Below are positions 7,483 to 15,477 of a stretch of 49,672 bases of DNA, one piece after another. This DNA is from Bifidobacterium stellenboschense (GTDB lineage: Bacteria > Actinomycetota > Actinomycetes > Actinomycetales > Bifidobacteriaceae). The stretch spans positions 1 to 49,672 of the forward strand of contig NZ_JGZP01000008.1 in NCBI RefSeq assembly GCF_000741785.1, given 5' to 3'. Under the pieces are notes generated by a model. The model did no database searches. It was given only the letters and a program-made list of their open reading frames with translations, and was not told where the DNA came from. How positions within the stretch are numbered: position 1 is the first letter of the stretch; each line of letters starts with the position of its first letter. The position numbers and the translations under genes were made by a program.

Positions 7483-9327
7483 ATGAATCCTGAAGCGTTG
7501 AGCGAACTCATTTCGCGTATTGCCCACGAGCTTGTCGCCGCCGGAAAGGCCGGACAGCTCACCGAAGACCTCATCCCGCCGGTCGCCAAATTCGCCGTCA
7601 TGCGTCCGAAGGACCGCGCGCACGGCGACTGGGCGTCGAACGCCGCGATGCAGCTCGCCAAGAAGGCCGGCATGAAGCCGCGCGACCTGGCCGACCTGTT
7701 CGCCGCCGAACTCACCGCCGCCGACGGCATCGCCAAGGTGGAGGTCGCCGGCCCCGGCTTCATCAACATCACCCTCGACTCCGCGTCCGCCGCGGCCGTC
7801 GTCGACGCGGTGCTCGCCGCGCCGCGCACCGACGCCGGCGTCTCCGCGTTCGGTCGCAACGACCACCTCGGCGGCGAGACCCTGAACCTCGAGTTCGTCT
7901 CCGCCAACCCGACCGGACCGATCCACATCGGAGGCACCCGCTGGGCCGCCACCGGCGATTCGATGGCCCGCGTGCTCGAAGCCAACGGCGCGAAGGTCGT
8001 GCGCGAATACTACTTCAACGACCACGGCGAGCAGATCAACCGCTTCGCCAAGTCCCTCGTCGCCGCCTGGGCGCATGACAACGACTTGGGCGCGCAGGGC
8101 TACCAGACCGAGACCCCGTTCGACGGCTACAAGGGTGCGTACATCGACGAGATCGCCCGCCGCGTCGAAGCCGAAGCGAAGGCCGACGGCGTCGACCTGA
8201 CCACGTTGCAGCACGAGGATCAGGGACTCAACGCGGACGGCGAGCCGATCGGCGAATCCGATTCCGAGCTGCGCGAGGAGTTCCGCAAGCGCGCCGTGCC
8301 AATGATGTTCGACGAGATCCGCAAGTCGATGAAGGACTTCCACGTCGACTTCGACGTGTGGTTCCACGAGAACAGCCTCTACCAGGACGGCGAGGTGGAG
8401 CGCGCCATCGCCGAACTGCGCGGCCGCGGCGACATCTACGAGAAGGACGGCGCCACCTGGTTCGCGTCCACCAAGCACGGCGACGACAAGGACCGCGTCA
8501 TCATCAAGTCCAACGGCGAATTCGCATACTTCGCCGCCGACATCGCCTACTACTGGAACAAGCGCCACCGCGCGCAGGACCCGGCCGACGTGGCGATCTA
8601 CATGCTCGGCGCCGACCACCACGGCTACATCGGCCGCATGATGGCCATGTGCGAGGCGTTCGGCGACAAGCCGGGCGAGAACATGCAGATCCTCATCGGA
8701 CAGCTCGTCAACGTGATGAAGGACGGCAAGGCCGTGCGCATGTCCAAGCGCGCCGGCAACGTCGTCACCATCGACGACCTCGTCGACGCGATCGGCGTGG
8801 ACGCGTCCCGCTACTCGCTCGCGCGCACCGACTACAACTCGCCGGTCGACATCGACCTCAACCTGCTCGCCTCCCACTCAAACGACAATCCGGTGTACTA
8901 CGTGCAGTACGCGCACGCGCGCTCCTGCAACGTGGACCGCAACGCGGCCGCCGCGAACGTCACCACGGAAGGCGCCGACCTCGGCCTGCTCGACACCGAG
9001 GCGGACGGCGAAGTGCTCGCCGCAATCGCCCAGTGGCCGGCCGTCGTCAAGGAGGCCGGCGACAAGCGCGCCCCGCACCGCGTCGCCCGCTACCTCGAAG
9101 ACCTCGCCGCCACGTACCACAAGTGGTACAACGTGGAGCGCGTCGTGCCGATGGATCTGACCGGACTCGAGGAGCGCGGCAGCGAAGCCGAACGCGAGGC
9201 GCTGCGCATCGCCAAGGCCCCCGAACCGGCCCGCGCCGCCGCCCGACTCAAGCTCAACGACGCCGTCCAGGCGGTCATCGGCTCCGGCCTCGACCTGCTC
9301 GGCGTCTCCGCCCCGGACAAGATGTAA
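7483..9327 (+). CDS. argS: Arginyl-tRNA synthetase
   Basis: A 614-residue class I synthetase that charges tRNA-Arg. The N-terminal Add-1-like domain (residues 1-120) is followed by the signature EFVSANPTGPIHIGGTRWAA with HIGG at 148-151, the catalytic Rossmann core with ADHHGYIGRM, and MSKR at 420-423 in place of KMSKS, as is usual in ArgRS. The C-terminal DALR anticodon-binding domain contains YVQYAHAR and ends near GLDLLGVSAPDKM. Length is normal for actinobacteria. It is the first gene of the argS-lysA-hom-thrB neighbourhood. A repeat element separates it from lysA. Confidence 0.97.
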   Translation: MNPEALSELISRIAHELVAAGKAGQLTEDLIPPVAKFAVMRPKDRAHGDWASNAAMQLAKKAGMKPRDLADLFAAELTAADGIAKVEVAGPGFINITLDSASAAAVVDAVLAAPRTDAGVSAFGRNDHLGGETLNLEFVSANPTGPIHIGGTRWAATGDSMARVLEANGAKVVREYYFNDHGEQINRFAKSLVAAWAHDNDLGAQGYQTETPFDGYKGAYIDEIARRVEAEAKADGVDLTTLQHEDQGLNADGEPIGESDSELREEFRKRAVPMMFDEIRKSMKDFHVDFDVWFHENSLYQDGEVERAIAELRGRGDIYEKDGATWFASTKHGDDKDRVIIKSNGEFAYFAADIAYYWNKRHRAQDPADVAIYMLGADHHGYIGRMMAMCEAFGDKPGENMQILIGQLVNVMKDGKAVRMSKRAGNVVTIDDLVDAIGVDASRYSLARTDYNSPVDIDLNLLASHSNDNPVYYVQYAHARSCNVDRNAAAANVTTEGADLGLLDTEADGEVLAAIAQWPAVVKEAGDKRAPHRVARYLEDLAATYHKWYNVERVVPMDLTGLEERGSEAEREALRIAKAPEPARAAARLKLNDAVQAVIGSGLDLLGVSAPDKM

Positions 9328-9353
9328 GGAATCGGCGAAGCCGATACGCATTT

Positions 9354-9525
9354 CGGCCCCCGCTGGCGGGGCTGAGCCGTGAAGAAAACACCGGAGGTGT
9401 TTTTAGGCGAAGGCCTGACGACAGTCAGGCTCAATGTATACAGCGGACTGGGGGTGGTCCGATGGCCTGTCCGTCGACCGCCCTCCGGCATTTCATGCCA
9501 CCTCCCGCCAGCGGGAGGGGAAAGA
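9354..9525. repeat. Composite hairpin element between argS and lysA
   Basis: A left arm with CCCCCGCTGGCGGGG (about 9357-9371) and a right arm with CACCTCCCGCCAGCGGGAGG ending near 9519 enclose GACTGGGGGTGGTCC and GACCGCCCTCCGG blocks. This is a divergent, longer copy of the dispersed inverted-repeat family seen at 16521, 26153 and 38602. Its right end lies only about 16 bp before the lysA start and next to its ribosome-binding site. Confidence 0.7.
9385..9404 (+). terminator. Probable argS terminator inside the repeat element
   Basis: AAAACACC (9385-9392) pairs with GGTGTTTT (9396-9403) around GGA and leads into a short T run. It lies 58 nt after the argS stop codon. Confidence 0.5.
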
Positions 9526-9535
9526 AGGACCTGAT

Positions 9536-11302
9536 ATGGCCATCACACCGATCTGGCCGGCCGCTTCGGCCGTGGACAGCGAAACCGGCGCGCTCACCTT
9601 CCACGGGCGCACCGCCGAATCCCTGCTCGACGAGTTCGGCTCGCCGCTCTACCTCATCGACACCGATGAGGTGCGCGACCGCGCACGCCACTTCGTCAAG
9701 GCCGCCGCCGACGCGTTTCACACGTCCACCACGCACGTGAGCTTCGCCGGCAAGGCGTTCCTTTCGAAGGAGATCGTGCGCATCGTCACCGAAGCGGGCA
9801 TGCTCGTCGACACCTGCTCGATGGGCGAGATGCGGATCGCGCTCGCCGCCGGCGCGCCCGGGCGCCGCCTCGTGCTCCACGGCAACAACAAGACGGACGA
9901 GGAGATCGCGCTCGCCATCGAGGAAGGCTTCGCGAAGATCGTCGTCGACTCGCCCGACGAGCCGGCACGCATCGCCGCCATCGCCGAAAAGCTCGGCAAG
10001 CGCGCCAAGGTGATGCTGCGCGTCACCGCCGGCATCCACGCGGGTGGCCACGAGTACATCTCCACCGCGCACGAGGACCAGAAGTTCGGCGTGCCGCTGC
10101 TGCCCACCGGCGCGGACGCGGGTGTCCTCGGCGTGCTCGACACGCTCGCCGCCGAACCGGACGCGGCGACGCCCGCCGCGACCAACGCGCGGCTCGTGGA
10201 GCGCGGTGACCACCCTCAGTCCGCTTCGCGGACAGCTCCCGCCAGCGGGAGCGGGGAAGGTGCCGGTCCGCGTGCGGGATTCGTTAGCGGGAGCGGGGAA
10301 GGTGCCGGTCCGCGTGCGGGATTCGTTAGCGGGAGCGGGGAAGGTGCCGGTCCGCGTGCGGAATCCGTTAGCGGGAGCGGGGAAGGTGCCGGTGCTCGCG
10401 GCGCGCGTGAACTGCAGTATGACGTGAAGTATCCGTATGACCTGAGCCATGAGCAGGTCTCCGAGACGGACAAGGCGCTCGCCGAGGCGATGAGCACCGT
10501 GGCAGACGGCCCGGCGCTCGCCGTGCTCAAGGACATCCTCCGCCATCAGGACACGCTCGAACTGGTCGGCATCCACTCGCACATCGGCTCGAACATCCAC
10601 GATGCGGACGCGTTCATCCAGGCCGCCAAGCGCATGATGCTCCTGCGCAAGACGTTCTACGCGACCGACGCGTACACGCTGCCCGAAGTTGATCTGGGCG
10701 GTGGCTACTCCGTCGCGTACACGGACGGCGAGGATTCGATGGACGTGCGCCGCGAGCTCACGCGTCTCGCCGAGGCGGTCACGGGCATCAACCGCGCGCT
10801 CGGCATGCCCGCGCCGGCGATCAGCTTCGAGCCGGGCCGTTGGATTGTCGCGCCCGCCGGCGTGACCCTCTACCGTGTCGGCACGATCAAGCCCGTGCAT
10901 CTGAGCGACGCGAAGGACAAGGCGGGCGAGCCGATCACGGAACGCGTGTACGTGTCCGTCGACGGCGGCATGAGCGACAATATCCGCCCCGCACTGTACG
11001 GCGCCGACTACACGGCCCGCCTCGCCAACCGCCGCGGATCCGACGAGACGATGCTCGTGCGCGTCGTCGGCATGCACTGCGAATCCGGCGACATCGTCGT
11101 GCATGAGGTGCGGCTGCCCGCCGACTTGAAGCGCGGCGACATCCTCGCCGTGCCGGTCACCGGCGCGTACGGCCGCACGATGGCGTCGAACTACAATCAG
11201 GCGCTGATTCCGGCGGTCGTGGGCGTGAGCGAGAGCGGCGCGCATGTGATGCTGCGCCGCCAGACCATCGACGACCTGCTGTCGCTTGATGTGAGCGAGT
11301 GA
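9536..11302 (+). CDS. lysA: Diaminopimelate decarboxylase with an internal repeat insertion
   Basis: A 588-residue PLP enzyme making lysine from meso-diaminopimelate, the last lysine step. The PLP lysine is K73 in SFAGKAFLSKE. Further landmarks are GGHEYISTAHEDQKFGV, ELVGIHSHIGSNIHDADAF, EPGRWIVAPAG, and the C-terminal MHCESGDIV with the active-site cysteine. Between KFGV (about residue 188) and LVGIHSHIGS (about 342) lie some 150 residues where typical LysA has about 20. Part of this is a 14-residue repeat, SGSGEGAGPRAGFV, encoded by a mobile-type repeat (10206-10393). All catalytic landmarks remain in frame, so the enzyme may still work. AAGAAGG precedes the ATG at 9536. Confidence 0.93.
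   Translation: MAITPIWPAASAVDSETGALTFHGRTAESLLDEFGSPLYLIDTDEVRDRARHFVKAAADAFHTSTTHVSFAGKAFLSKEIVRIVTEAGMLVDTCSMGEMRIALAAGAPGRRLVLHGNNKTDEEIALAIEEGFAKIVVDSPDEPARIAAIAEKLGKRAKVMLRVTAGIHAGGHEYISTAHEDQKFGVPLLPTGADAGVLGVLDTLAAEPDAATPAATNARLVERGDHPQSASRTAPASGSGEGAGPRAGFVSGSGEGAGPRAGFVSGSGEGAGPRAESVSGSGEGAGARGARELQYDVKYPYDLSHEQVSETDKALAEAMSTVADGPALAVLKDILRHQDTLELVGIHSHIGSNIHDADAFIQAAKRMMLLRKTFYATDAYTLPEVDLGGGYSVAYTDGEDSMDVRRELTRLAEAVTGINRALGMPAPAISFEPGRWIVAPAGVTLYRVGTIKPVHLSDAKDKAGEPITERVYVSVDGGMSDNIRPALYGADYTARLANRRGSDETMLVRVVGMHCESGDIVVHEVRLPADLKRGDILAVPVTGAYGRTMASNYNQALIPAVVGVSESGAHVMLRRQTIDDLLSLDVSE
10206..10243. repeat. Partial dispersed repeat element inside lysA
   Basis: TGACCACCCTCAGTCCGC, a small hairpin (CCGCTTCGCGG), and ACAGCTCCCGCC are the right arm of the dispersed element, as at 16597-16638 and 26226-26270. 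The arm continues into the tandem block from 10244. It is translated in frame as HPQSASRTAPASGSG within LysA. Confidence 0.85.
10244..10393. repeat. 42-bp tandem repeat within lysA, 3.6 copies
   Basis: Units start at 10244, 10286, 10328 and 10370 (last one partial), each beginning AGCGGGAGCGGGGAAGGTGC. The period of 42 keeps the reading frame and yields 14-residue repeats. The unit grew from the end of the dispersed element. Confidence 0.95.
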
Positions 11303-11311
11303 GATACGACT

Positions 11312-11485
11312 GAGCCCCCGCTAGCGGGGGGACTGTCACCATACCTTCGTGCCGACAGTCCAAAACGACCAACTGCGCCCCCGCTGGCGGGGGCTGTCAG
11401 CGAAGCTGACTGGGGGTGGTTGCGGGCTTGCGCATGGACCACCCCCAGTCCGTCCAAGGGACGGACAGCCCCCGCCAGCGGGGGC
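11312..11485. repeat. Dispersed inverted-repeat element between lysA and crr
   Basis: A single hairpin GAGCCCCCGCTAGCGGGG near 11312 is followed by a complete element at 11377-11485. Its left end is GCCCCCGCTGGCGGGGGC (11377-11394), then a small hairpin (GTCAGCGAAGCTGAC) and TGGGGGTGGT. The right half mirrors this: ACCACCCCCAGTC, CGTCCAAGGGACG, and GCCCCCGCCAGCGGGGGC (11468-11485). The genes on either side converge here. Confidence 0.85.
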
Positions 11486-11586
11486 GAGAATGCCTAGCCA
11501 GTGAGACGGGACCGCTCAATTTGTGGGGCGAGAATGCTTAACCGGCGGGGTGGGACTGCTGTCGGCGAGGGCGAGAATGCTCGGCC
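11484..11586. repeat. Tandem GCGAGAATGC repeats, 43-44 bp apart
   Basis: GCGAGAATGC recurs at 11484, 11528 and 11571, each followed by a related GC-rich stretch (CTAGCC, TTAACCGG, TCGGCCGG). It directly adjoins the dispersed element and ends 15 bp before the crr stop codon. Confidence 0.7.
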
Positions 11587-11600
11587 GGCCAAGTTTGTTG

Positions 11601-12119
11601 TTACTTTGTGGTCATCGTGCCGAGCTTTTGGCCGGTGGCGACGGTGCGGCCGACCTTGTCGACGTCGAGCGAGGCGATCGCGGCGGGGTTCGTGAACACG
11701 ACGATCACGTCGGTCGGCTTGCCGGCCGCCTTCACCGCCTCCAGATCCACGCGTTCGATCGGCTTGCCGGCGGTGACGGTCTGGCCTTCGGCGACGAGCA
11801 TGTCGAACGGTTCGCCCTTGAGCTGCACCGTGTCCACGCCGATGTGGACGAGCACCTCCACGCCGCCTTCGGTGGTGATGCCGACCGCGTGCTTCGCGTT
11901 CGCGACGGTCGTCACCGTGCCGGACACCGGGGCGACCACGGTGCCGGAGGTCGGAACCACGCCGAAGCCGTCGCCGAGGATCTTCGCGGCGAACGTCTCG
12001 TCCGGCACCTCCTCGACCGGCTCGATCGTGCCGTCGACCGGCGCGACGATCGTGATCGGGGCGGGGGAGTCGGATTCCGTGGCCTCGGGCTTATGGAACA
12101 GGTTCGAGAACAATCCCAT
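11601..12119 (-). CDS. crr: PTS glucose-type enzyme IIA
   Basis: A 172-residue IIA(Glc)-family protein that passes phosphate from HPr to the IIB domain of a sugar PTS. Visible features are ITIVAPVDGTIEPVEEVPDETFAAKILGDGFGV (the typical start), then VTTVANAKHAVGITTEGG with the first histidine and VEVLVHIGVDTVQLKGE with the phosphorylated histidine. The end, VDKVGRTVATGQKLGTM, is normal. Strong AAGGAGG precedes the ATG at 12119, which fixes the start. It lies downstream of ptsG on the same strand, 150 bp away with a hairpin between them, so the two probably form one unit with a partial stop or processing point. Confidence 0.95.
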   Translation of the reverse strand: MGLFSNLFHKPEATESDSPAPITIVAPVDGTIEPVEEVPDETFAAKILGDGFGVVPTSGTVVAPVSGTVTTVANAKHAVGITTEGGVEVLVHIGVDTVQLKGEPFDMLVAEGQTVTAGKPIERVDLEAVKAAGKPTDVIVVFTNPAAIASLDVDKVGRTVATGQKLGTMTTK

Positions 12120-12172
12120 GGATATCCTCCTTGATCTGGGATAAGGATGCTTCGGATACCACCGTACACCAC

Positions 12173-12204
12173 GAAGGCCGTCCTTTCGGGAAGGAACGGC
12201 CTTC
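12173..12204 (-). terminator. Hairpin between ptsG and crr
   Basis: GAAGGCCGT pairs with ACGGCCTTC, with inner CCTT/AAGG pairs around the loop. No T tract follows on the minus strand, so partial termination or an RNA-processing hairpin separating ptsG from crr expression is more likely than a full stop. Confidence 0.5.
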
Positions 12205-12269
12205 ATGGCGTACGATGGCGCACGGGCGTACGGATGCGCGTCATGCGCGCCCGCCCGCCGCGCGGGACG

Positions 12270-13790
12270 TCACGACCGCCGGTGGATCTCCTCCATCGCG
12301 TCGCAGACGGCCTGCACCTGCGTGCCGACCACCACTTGGATGTTCTTCGCGTCGATCACCTTGACGCCGGGCACGAGCTTGCGGATCGCGTCCACATCCA
12401 CCTTCGAGGTGTCCTGCACGCCCATGCGCAGGCGGGTCGTGCAGTTCTCGATGTCGACCACGTTCGCCTTGCCGCCGAGCAGCTCGTAGAGCTTCGCGGC
12501 GAGCGCCGACTCCTTGTCGGCCTTGGCGGCGGCCGGGGAGTCCTCAAGCGCGGAGGAGGAGATGGCCTCGTCGTCATCGCCACGGCCCGGGGTCTTCAGG
12601 TTGAACTTCCGGATCATGAAGTCGAACACGAAGTAGTAGATGACCGCGAACACGAGACCCTGCACGAGCAGCATCACCGGCATGTGGGCGCGCGGCACGT
12701 TGAGCGACAGGAACCAGTCGATGAAGCCCGCGGAGAAGTTGAAGCCGGCGATCCACTGGAACGAGGCGGCGATGAACACCGACAGGGCGGTGAGCAGCGC
12801 ATGCACCACGTACAGCGGGAACGCGGCGAACATGAAGGAGAACTCGAGCGGCTCGGTCACGCCGGTGAGGAAGGCGGCCAGACCGCCCGCCAGCATCAGC
12901 GAACCGACGGCCTTCTTGTTCTGCGGCTTCGCGTTCTTGTAGATCGCGAACGCGCCGGCGGGCAGACCGAACATCATGATCGGGAAGAAGCCGGCCTGGT
13001 ACATGCCGGTCACGTACTCGCCCCACGGGTGGAAGCCGCCGGTCGCGACCACGGCCGCGGTCTTGCCGTCGAGGCCGCCCATGCCGCTCCAGAACTTCGT
13101 GATGTCGTCGATGCCGGCCAGGTTGAACCAGAACACGTTGTTGAGCGCGTGGTGCAGGCCGGTGGGGATGAGCAGACGGTTGAAGAACGCGTAGATGCCG
13201 GCGCCGACCGCGCCCATGCCCATGATCGCCTCGCCGAAGGAGACCAGGCCGTTGTAGATGAGCGGCCACACGAACAGCAGCAGCAGCGACACGACGCTCA
13301 TCAGCGCGGCGGTCAGGATCGGCACGCAGCGGCGGCCGGAGAAGAACGCGAGGAAATCGGGCAGCTTCGTCTTATGGAACTTGTTGTACAGCGCGCCGGC
13401 CACGCAGCCGACCATGATGCCGAAGAACACGTTCTTGTTGCCGATGGCGCCCGGGGCGAACGCGGCCGGCGGGTTCTCGGCGTCGAAGCCGAGGAACGCG
13501 GACGCGGAGCCCATGATCGTCGTGACGGTCATGAAACCGACCAGTCCGGACAGCGCGGACGCGCCGTCGCGCTCGCGGGCCATGCCGACCGCGACGCCGA
13601 CCGCGAACAACAGGCCGAGATTGTCGAGGATCGCCGAGCCGGTCTTGCACAGGTAGGCGGCGACGACGTTGTTGCCGCCCCATCCGCTCGGGTCGATCCA
13701 GTAGCCGATTCCAAGGAAGAGCGCCGCCGCGGGCAGGCAGGCGACCGGCAGCATCAACGCGCGGCCGAGTCGCTGGATATAGGCTTTCAT
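12270..13790 (-). CDS. ptsG: PTS transporter IICB, glucose/N-acetylglucosamine family
   Basis: A 506-residue membrane permease that imports and phosphorylates a hexose. IIC fills residues 1-400: it starts KAYIQRLGRALMLPVACLPAAALFLGIGYWIDP, includes RLLIPTGLHHALNNVFWF and ends in the sugar-site loop GVTEPLEFSFMF. IIB follows a short linker (about 430-506) with the phosphorylated cysteine in DIENCTTRLRM. With the separate IIA (crr) this makes a full enzyme II. Substrate within the glucose/GlcNAc group cannot be told from motifs; glucose is the best guess because IIA(Glc) is adjacent. GGGAGG lies upstream of ATG 13790. Confidence 0.9.
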   Translation of the reverse strand: MKAYIQRLGRALMLPVACLPAAALFLGIGYWIDPSGWGGNNVVAAYLCKTGSAILDNLGLLFAVGVAVGMARERDGASALSGLVGFMTVTTIMGSASAFLGFDAENPPAAFAPGAIGNKNVFFGIMVGCVAGALYNKFHKTKLPDFLAFFSGRRCVPILTAALMSVVSLLLLFVWPLIYNGLVSFGEAIMGMGAVGAGIYAFFNRLLIPTGLHHALNNVFWFNLAGIDDITKFWSGMGGLDGKTAAVVATGGFHPWGEYVTGMYQAGFFPIMMFGLPAGAFAIYKNAKPQNKKAVGSLMLAGGLAAFLTGVTEPLEFSFMFAAFPLYVVHALLTALSVFIAASFQWIAGFNFSAGFIDWFLSLNVPRAHMPVMLLVQGLVFAVIYYFVFDFMIRKFNLKTPGRGDDDEAISSSALEDSPAAAKADKESALAAKLYELLGGKANVVDIENCTTRLRMGVQDTSKVDVDAIRKLVPGVKVIDAKNIQVVVGTQVQAVCDAMEEIHRRS

Positions 13791-14147
13791 TACTTCTTAC
13801 CTCCCTCATTGCGAGGATTCCGGCGGTGGGGTGGATTCCCGTCTGCGTCGTCTTCGCCGCAGCGTTCCGGCCTTCGTTGGCCGTCACGTTCCTGCTTCTC
13901 GGGGCAGCACCGCTTCATCCGTTATGGTACGTCATGGCGGACATGCGCCGCAAGCAATTCGTTAACTTTCTTTGCGTAAAAGGTCGCCTCACGTGGTATC
14001 CGTTGCGCCCGTAAGCGCTACTCGCATGTGGACTCCGATTTCCGGCAATCGTTTGCATGATTTCGGTAAAGAACGTTTTCCGTCGGCGTGTCGAAAAGGT
14101 TCCGTAGGATGGTGCCAAAGATCGCCGTACAGCAGAAGGGAATTTCC
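13791..14147. other. Divergent intergenic region, ptsG / hom
   Basis: This 357-bp gap carries promoters for both flanking genes. Toward hom, TAGGAT at 14105-14110 is a likely -10, giving a leader of about 30 nt. Toward ptsG I see only the ribosome-binding site near 13800. An AT-richer stretch at 13955-13985 (TTCGTTAACTTTCTTTGCG) could hold a regulator site. I see no leader peptide rich in Thr/Ile codons before hom, so classical attenuation is not supported. Confidence 0.4.
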
Positions 14148-15464
14148 GTGGCTGACCAGAACGCAACCCCCATCCGTGTCGGACTGTTGGGCGCCGGCAC
14201 CGTGGGCTCGCAGACCGCACGTCTCATCGTCGAGCAGAAGGACGAGCTCGCCGCCCGCATCGGCCGTCCCATCGAACTGACCGGCGTCGCCTGCCTCGAT
14301 CCGAAGGAGACCGAGCGGTTCCCGTGGATCGACCAGTCGATCGTCACCACCGACACGATGAGCGTCGCCACGAACTCCGACATCGTCATCGAGCTGATCG
14401 GCGGCACCACCGTGGCGCGCAAGTTCGTGCTCGCCGCCATCGAATCCGGCGCGTCCGTCGTGACCGCGAACAAGGCGCTGCTCGCCAAGTACGGCCCGGA
14501 GATCTACGCGGCCGCCGAGGCCAAGGGCGTCGACATCTACTTCGAGGCGGCCGTGGGCGGCGCGATCCCGTTCCTGCGCCCGCTGCGAGAATCCCTCGTC
14601 GGCGACAAGGTGACGAGCATGCTCGGCATCGTCAACGGCACCACCAACTACATCCTCGACGAGATGACCGTCAAGGGCCTCCAGTTCGACGACGTCCTCA
14701 AGGACGCGCAGGCCAAGGGCTACGCCGAGGCCGACCCGACCGGCGACATCGAAGGCTACGACGCCGCCAACAAGGCCGCCATCATGGCCACGCTCGGCTT
14801 CCACACCTCCGTCACCATCGACGACGTCTCCGTCGAGGGCATCACCAACATCACCGCCGACGACATCGCCGCCGCGACCGCCGAACACAAGGTCATCAAG
14901 CTGCTCGCCGTCGTCGAGAACGGCGAGGCCGGCGTCTCCGCGCGCGTCTACCCGGCGCTCATCGACGAGAACCACCCGCTCGCCAGCGTGCACGGCTCCT
15001 TCAACGCGATCTTCGTCAAGGCCGAGGCCGCCGACGACCTCATGTTCTACGGCCGCGGCGCCGGCGGCGCGCCGACCGCCTCCGCCGTCGTCGGCGACGT
15101 CGTGACCGTCGCCCGCCATATCGCCGCCGGCTGCACCGGCCCGTCCATCCCGCTGTACAAGGACCTGAAGAAGGCGCCGATCAACGCGTCGAAGGCCGCG
15201 TTCGCCGTGCGCTTCCTCATCCACGACAAGCCGGGCGTGCTGGCCGCCATCGCCACCGAATTCGCCCGCAACGGCGTGTCGATCAACGGCGTCAACCAGG
15301 ATCTGAAGCCCTCGCTCAAGGCCCCGGGCTATGACGGCGAGGTCCAGCAGCTGCGCCTCGTCACGCACGCGACCGACGAGATCACCCTGCGCGAGACCGT
15401 CAAGGCCGTCCAGGCGCTCGACTTCGTCACCGGCCAGCCGTCCATCCTGCGCGTTCTCGACTGA
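14148..15464 (+). CDS. hom: Homoserine dehydrogenase
   Basis: A 438-residue enzyme reducing aspartate semialdehyde to homoserine, the branch point to threonine, methionine and isoleucine. The N-terminal NAD(P) fold reads RVGLLGAGTVGSQTA; the catalytic domain has MLGIVNGTTNYILDEM and YAEADPTGDIEGYDAANK; a C-terminal ACT domain (VRFLIHDKPGVLAAIATEFA, about residues 350-438) should bind threonine as feedback inhibitor. I use the GTG start at 14148 because AGAAGGG lies 6 nt before it; an ATG at 14088 would add 20 unlikely residues. thrB starts 14 nt after the stop, so hom-thrB is an operon. Confidence 0.96.
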   Translation: MADQNATPIRVGLLGAGTVGSQTARLIVEQKDELAARIGRPIELTGVACLDPKETERFPWIDQSIVTTDTMSVATNSDIVIELIGGTTVARKFVLAAIESGASVVTANKALLAKYGPEIYAAAEAKGVDIYFEAAVGGAIPFLRPLRESLVGDKVTSMLGIVNGTTNYILDEMTVKGLQFDDVLKDAQAKGYAEADPTGDIEGYDAANKAAIMATLGFHTSVTIDDVSVEGITNITADDIAAATAEHKVIKLLAVVENGEAGVSARVYPALIDENHPLASVHGSFNAIFVKAEAADDLMFYGRGAGGAPTASAVVGDVVTVARHIAAGCTGPSIPLYKDLKKAPINASKAAFAVRFLIHDKPGVLAAIATEFARNGVSINGVNQDLKPSLKAPGYDGEVQQLRLVTHATDEITLRETVKAVQALDFVTGQPSILRVLD

Positions 15465-15477
15465 CCATAGAGGCATC

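Noticed and set aside
14012..14147. Threonine attenuator before hom
   Set aside because: No short frame rich in Thr/Ile codons and no paired terminator/antiterminator stems are visible.
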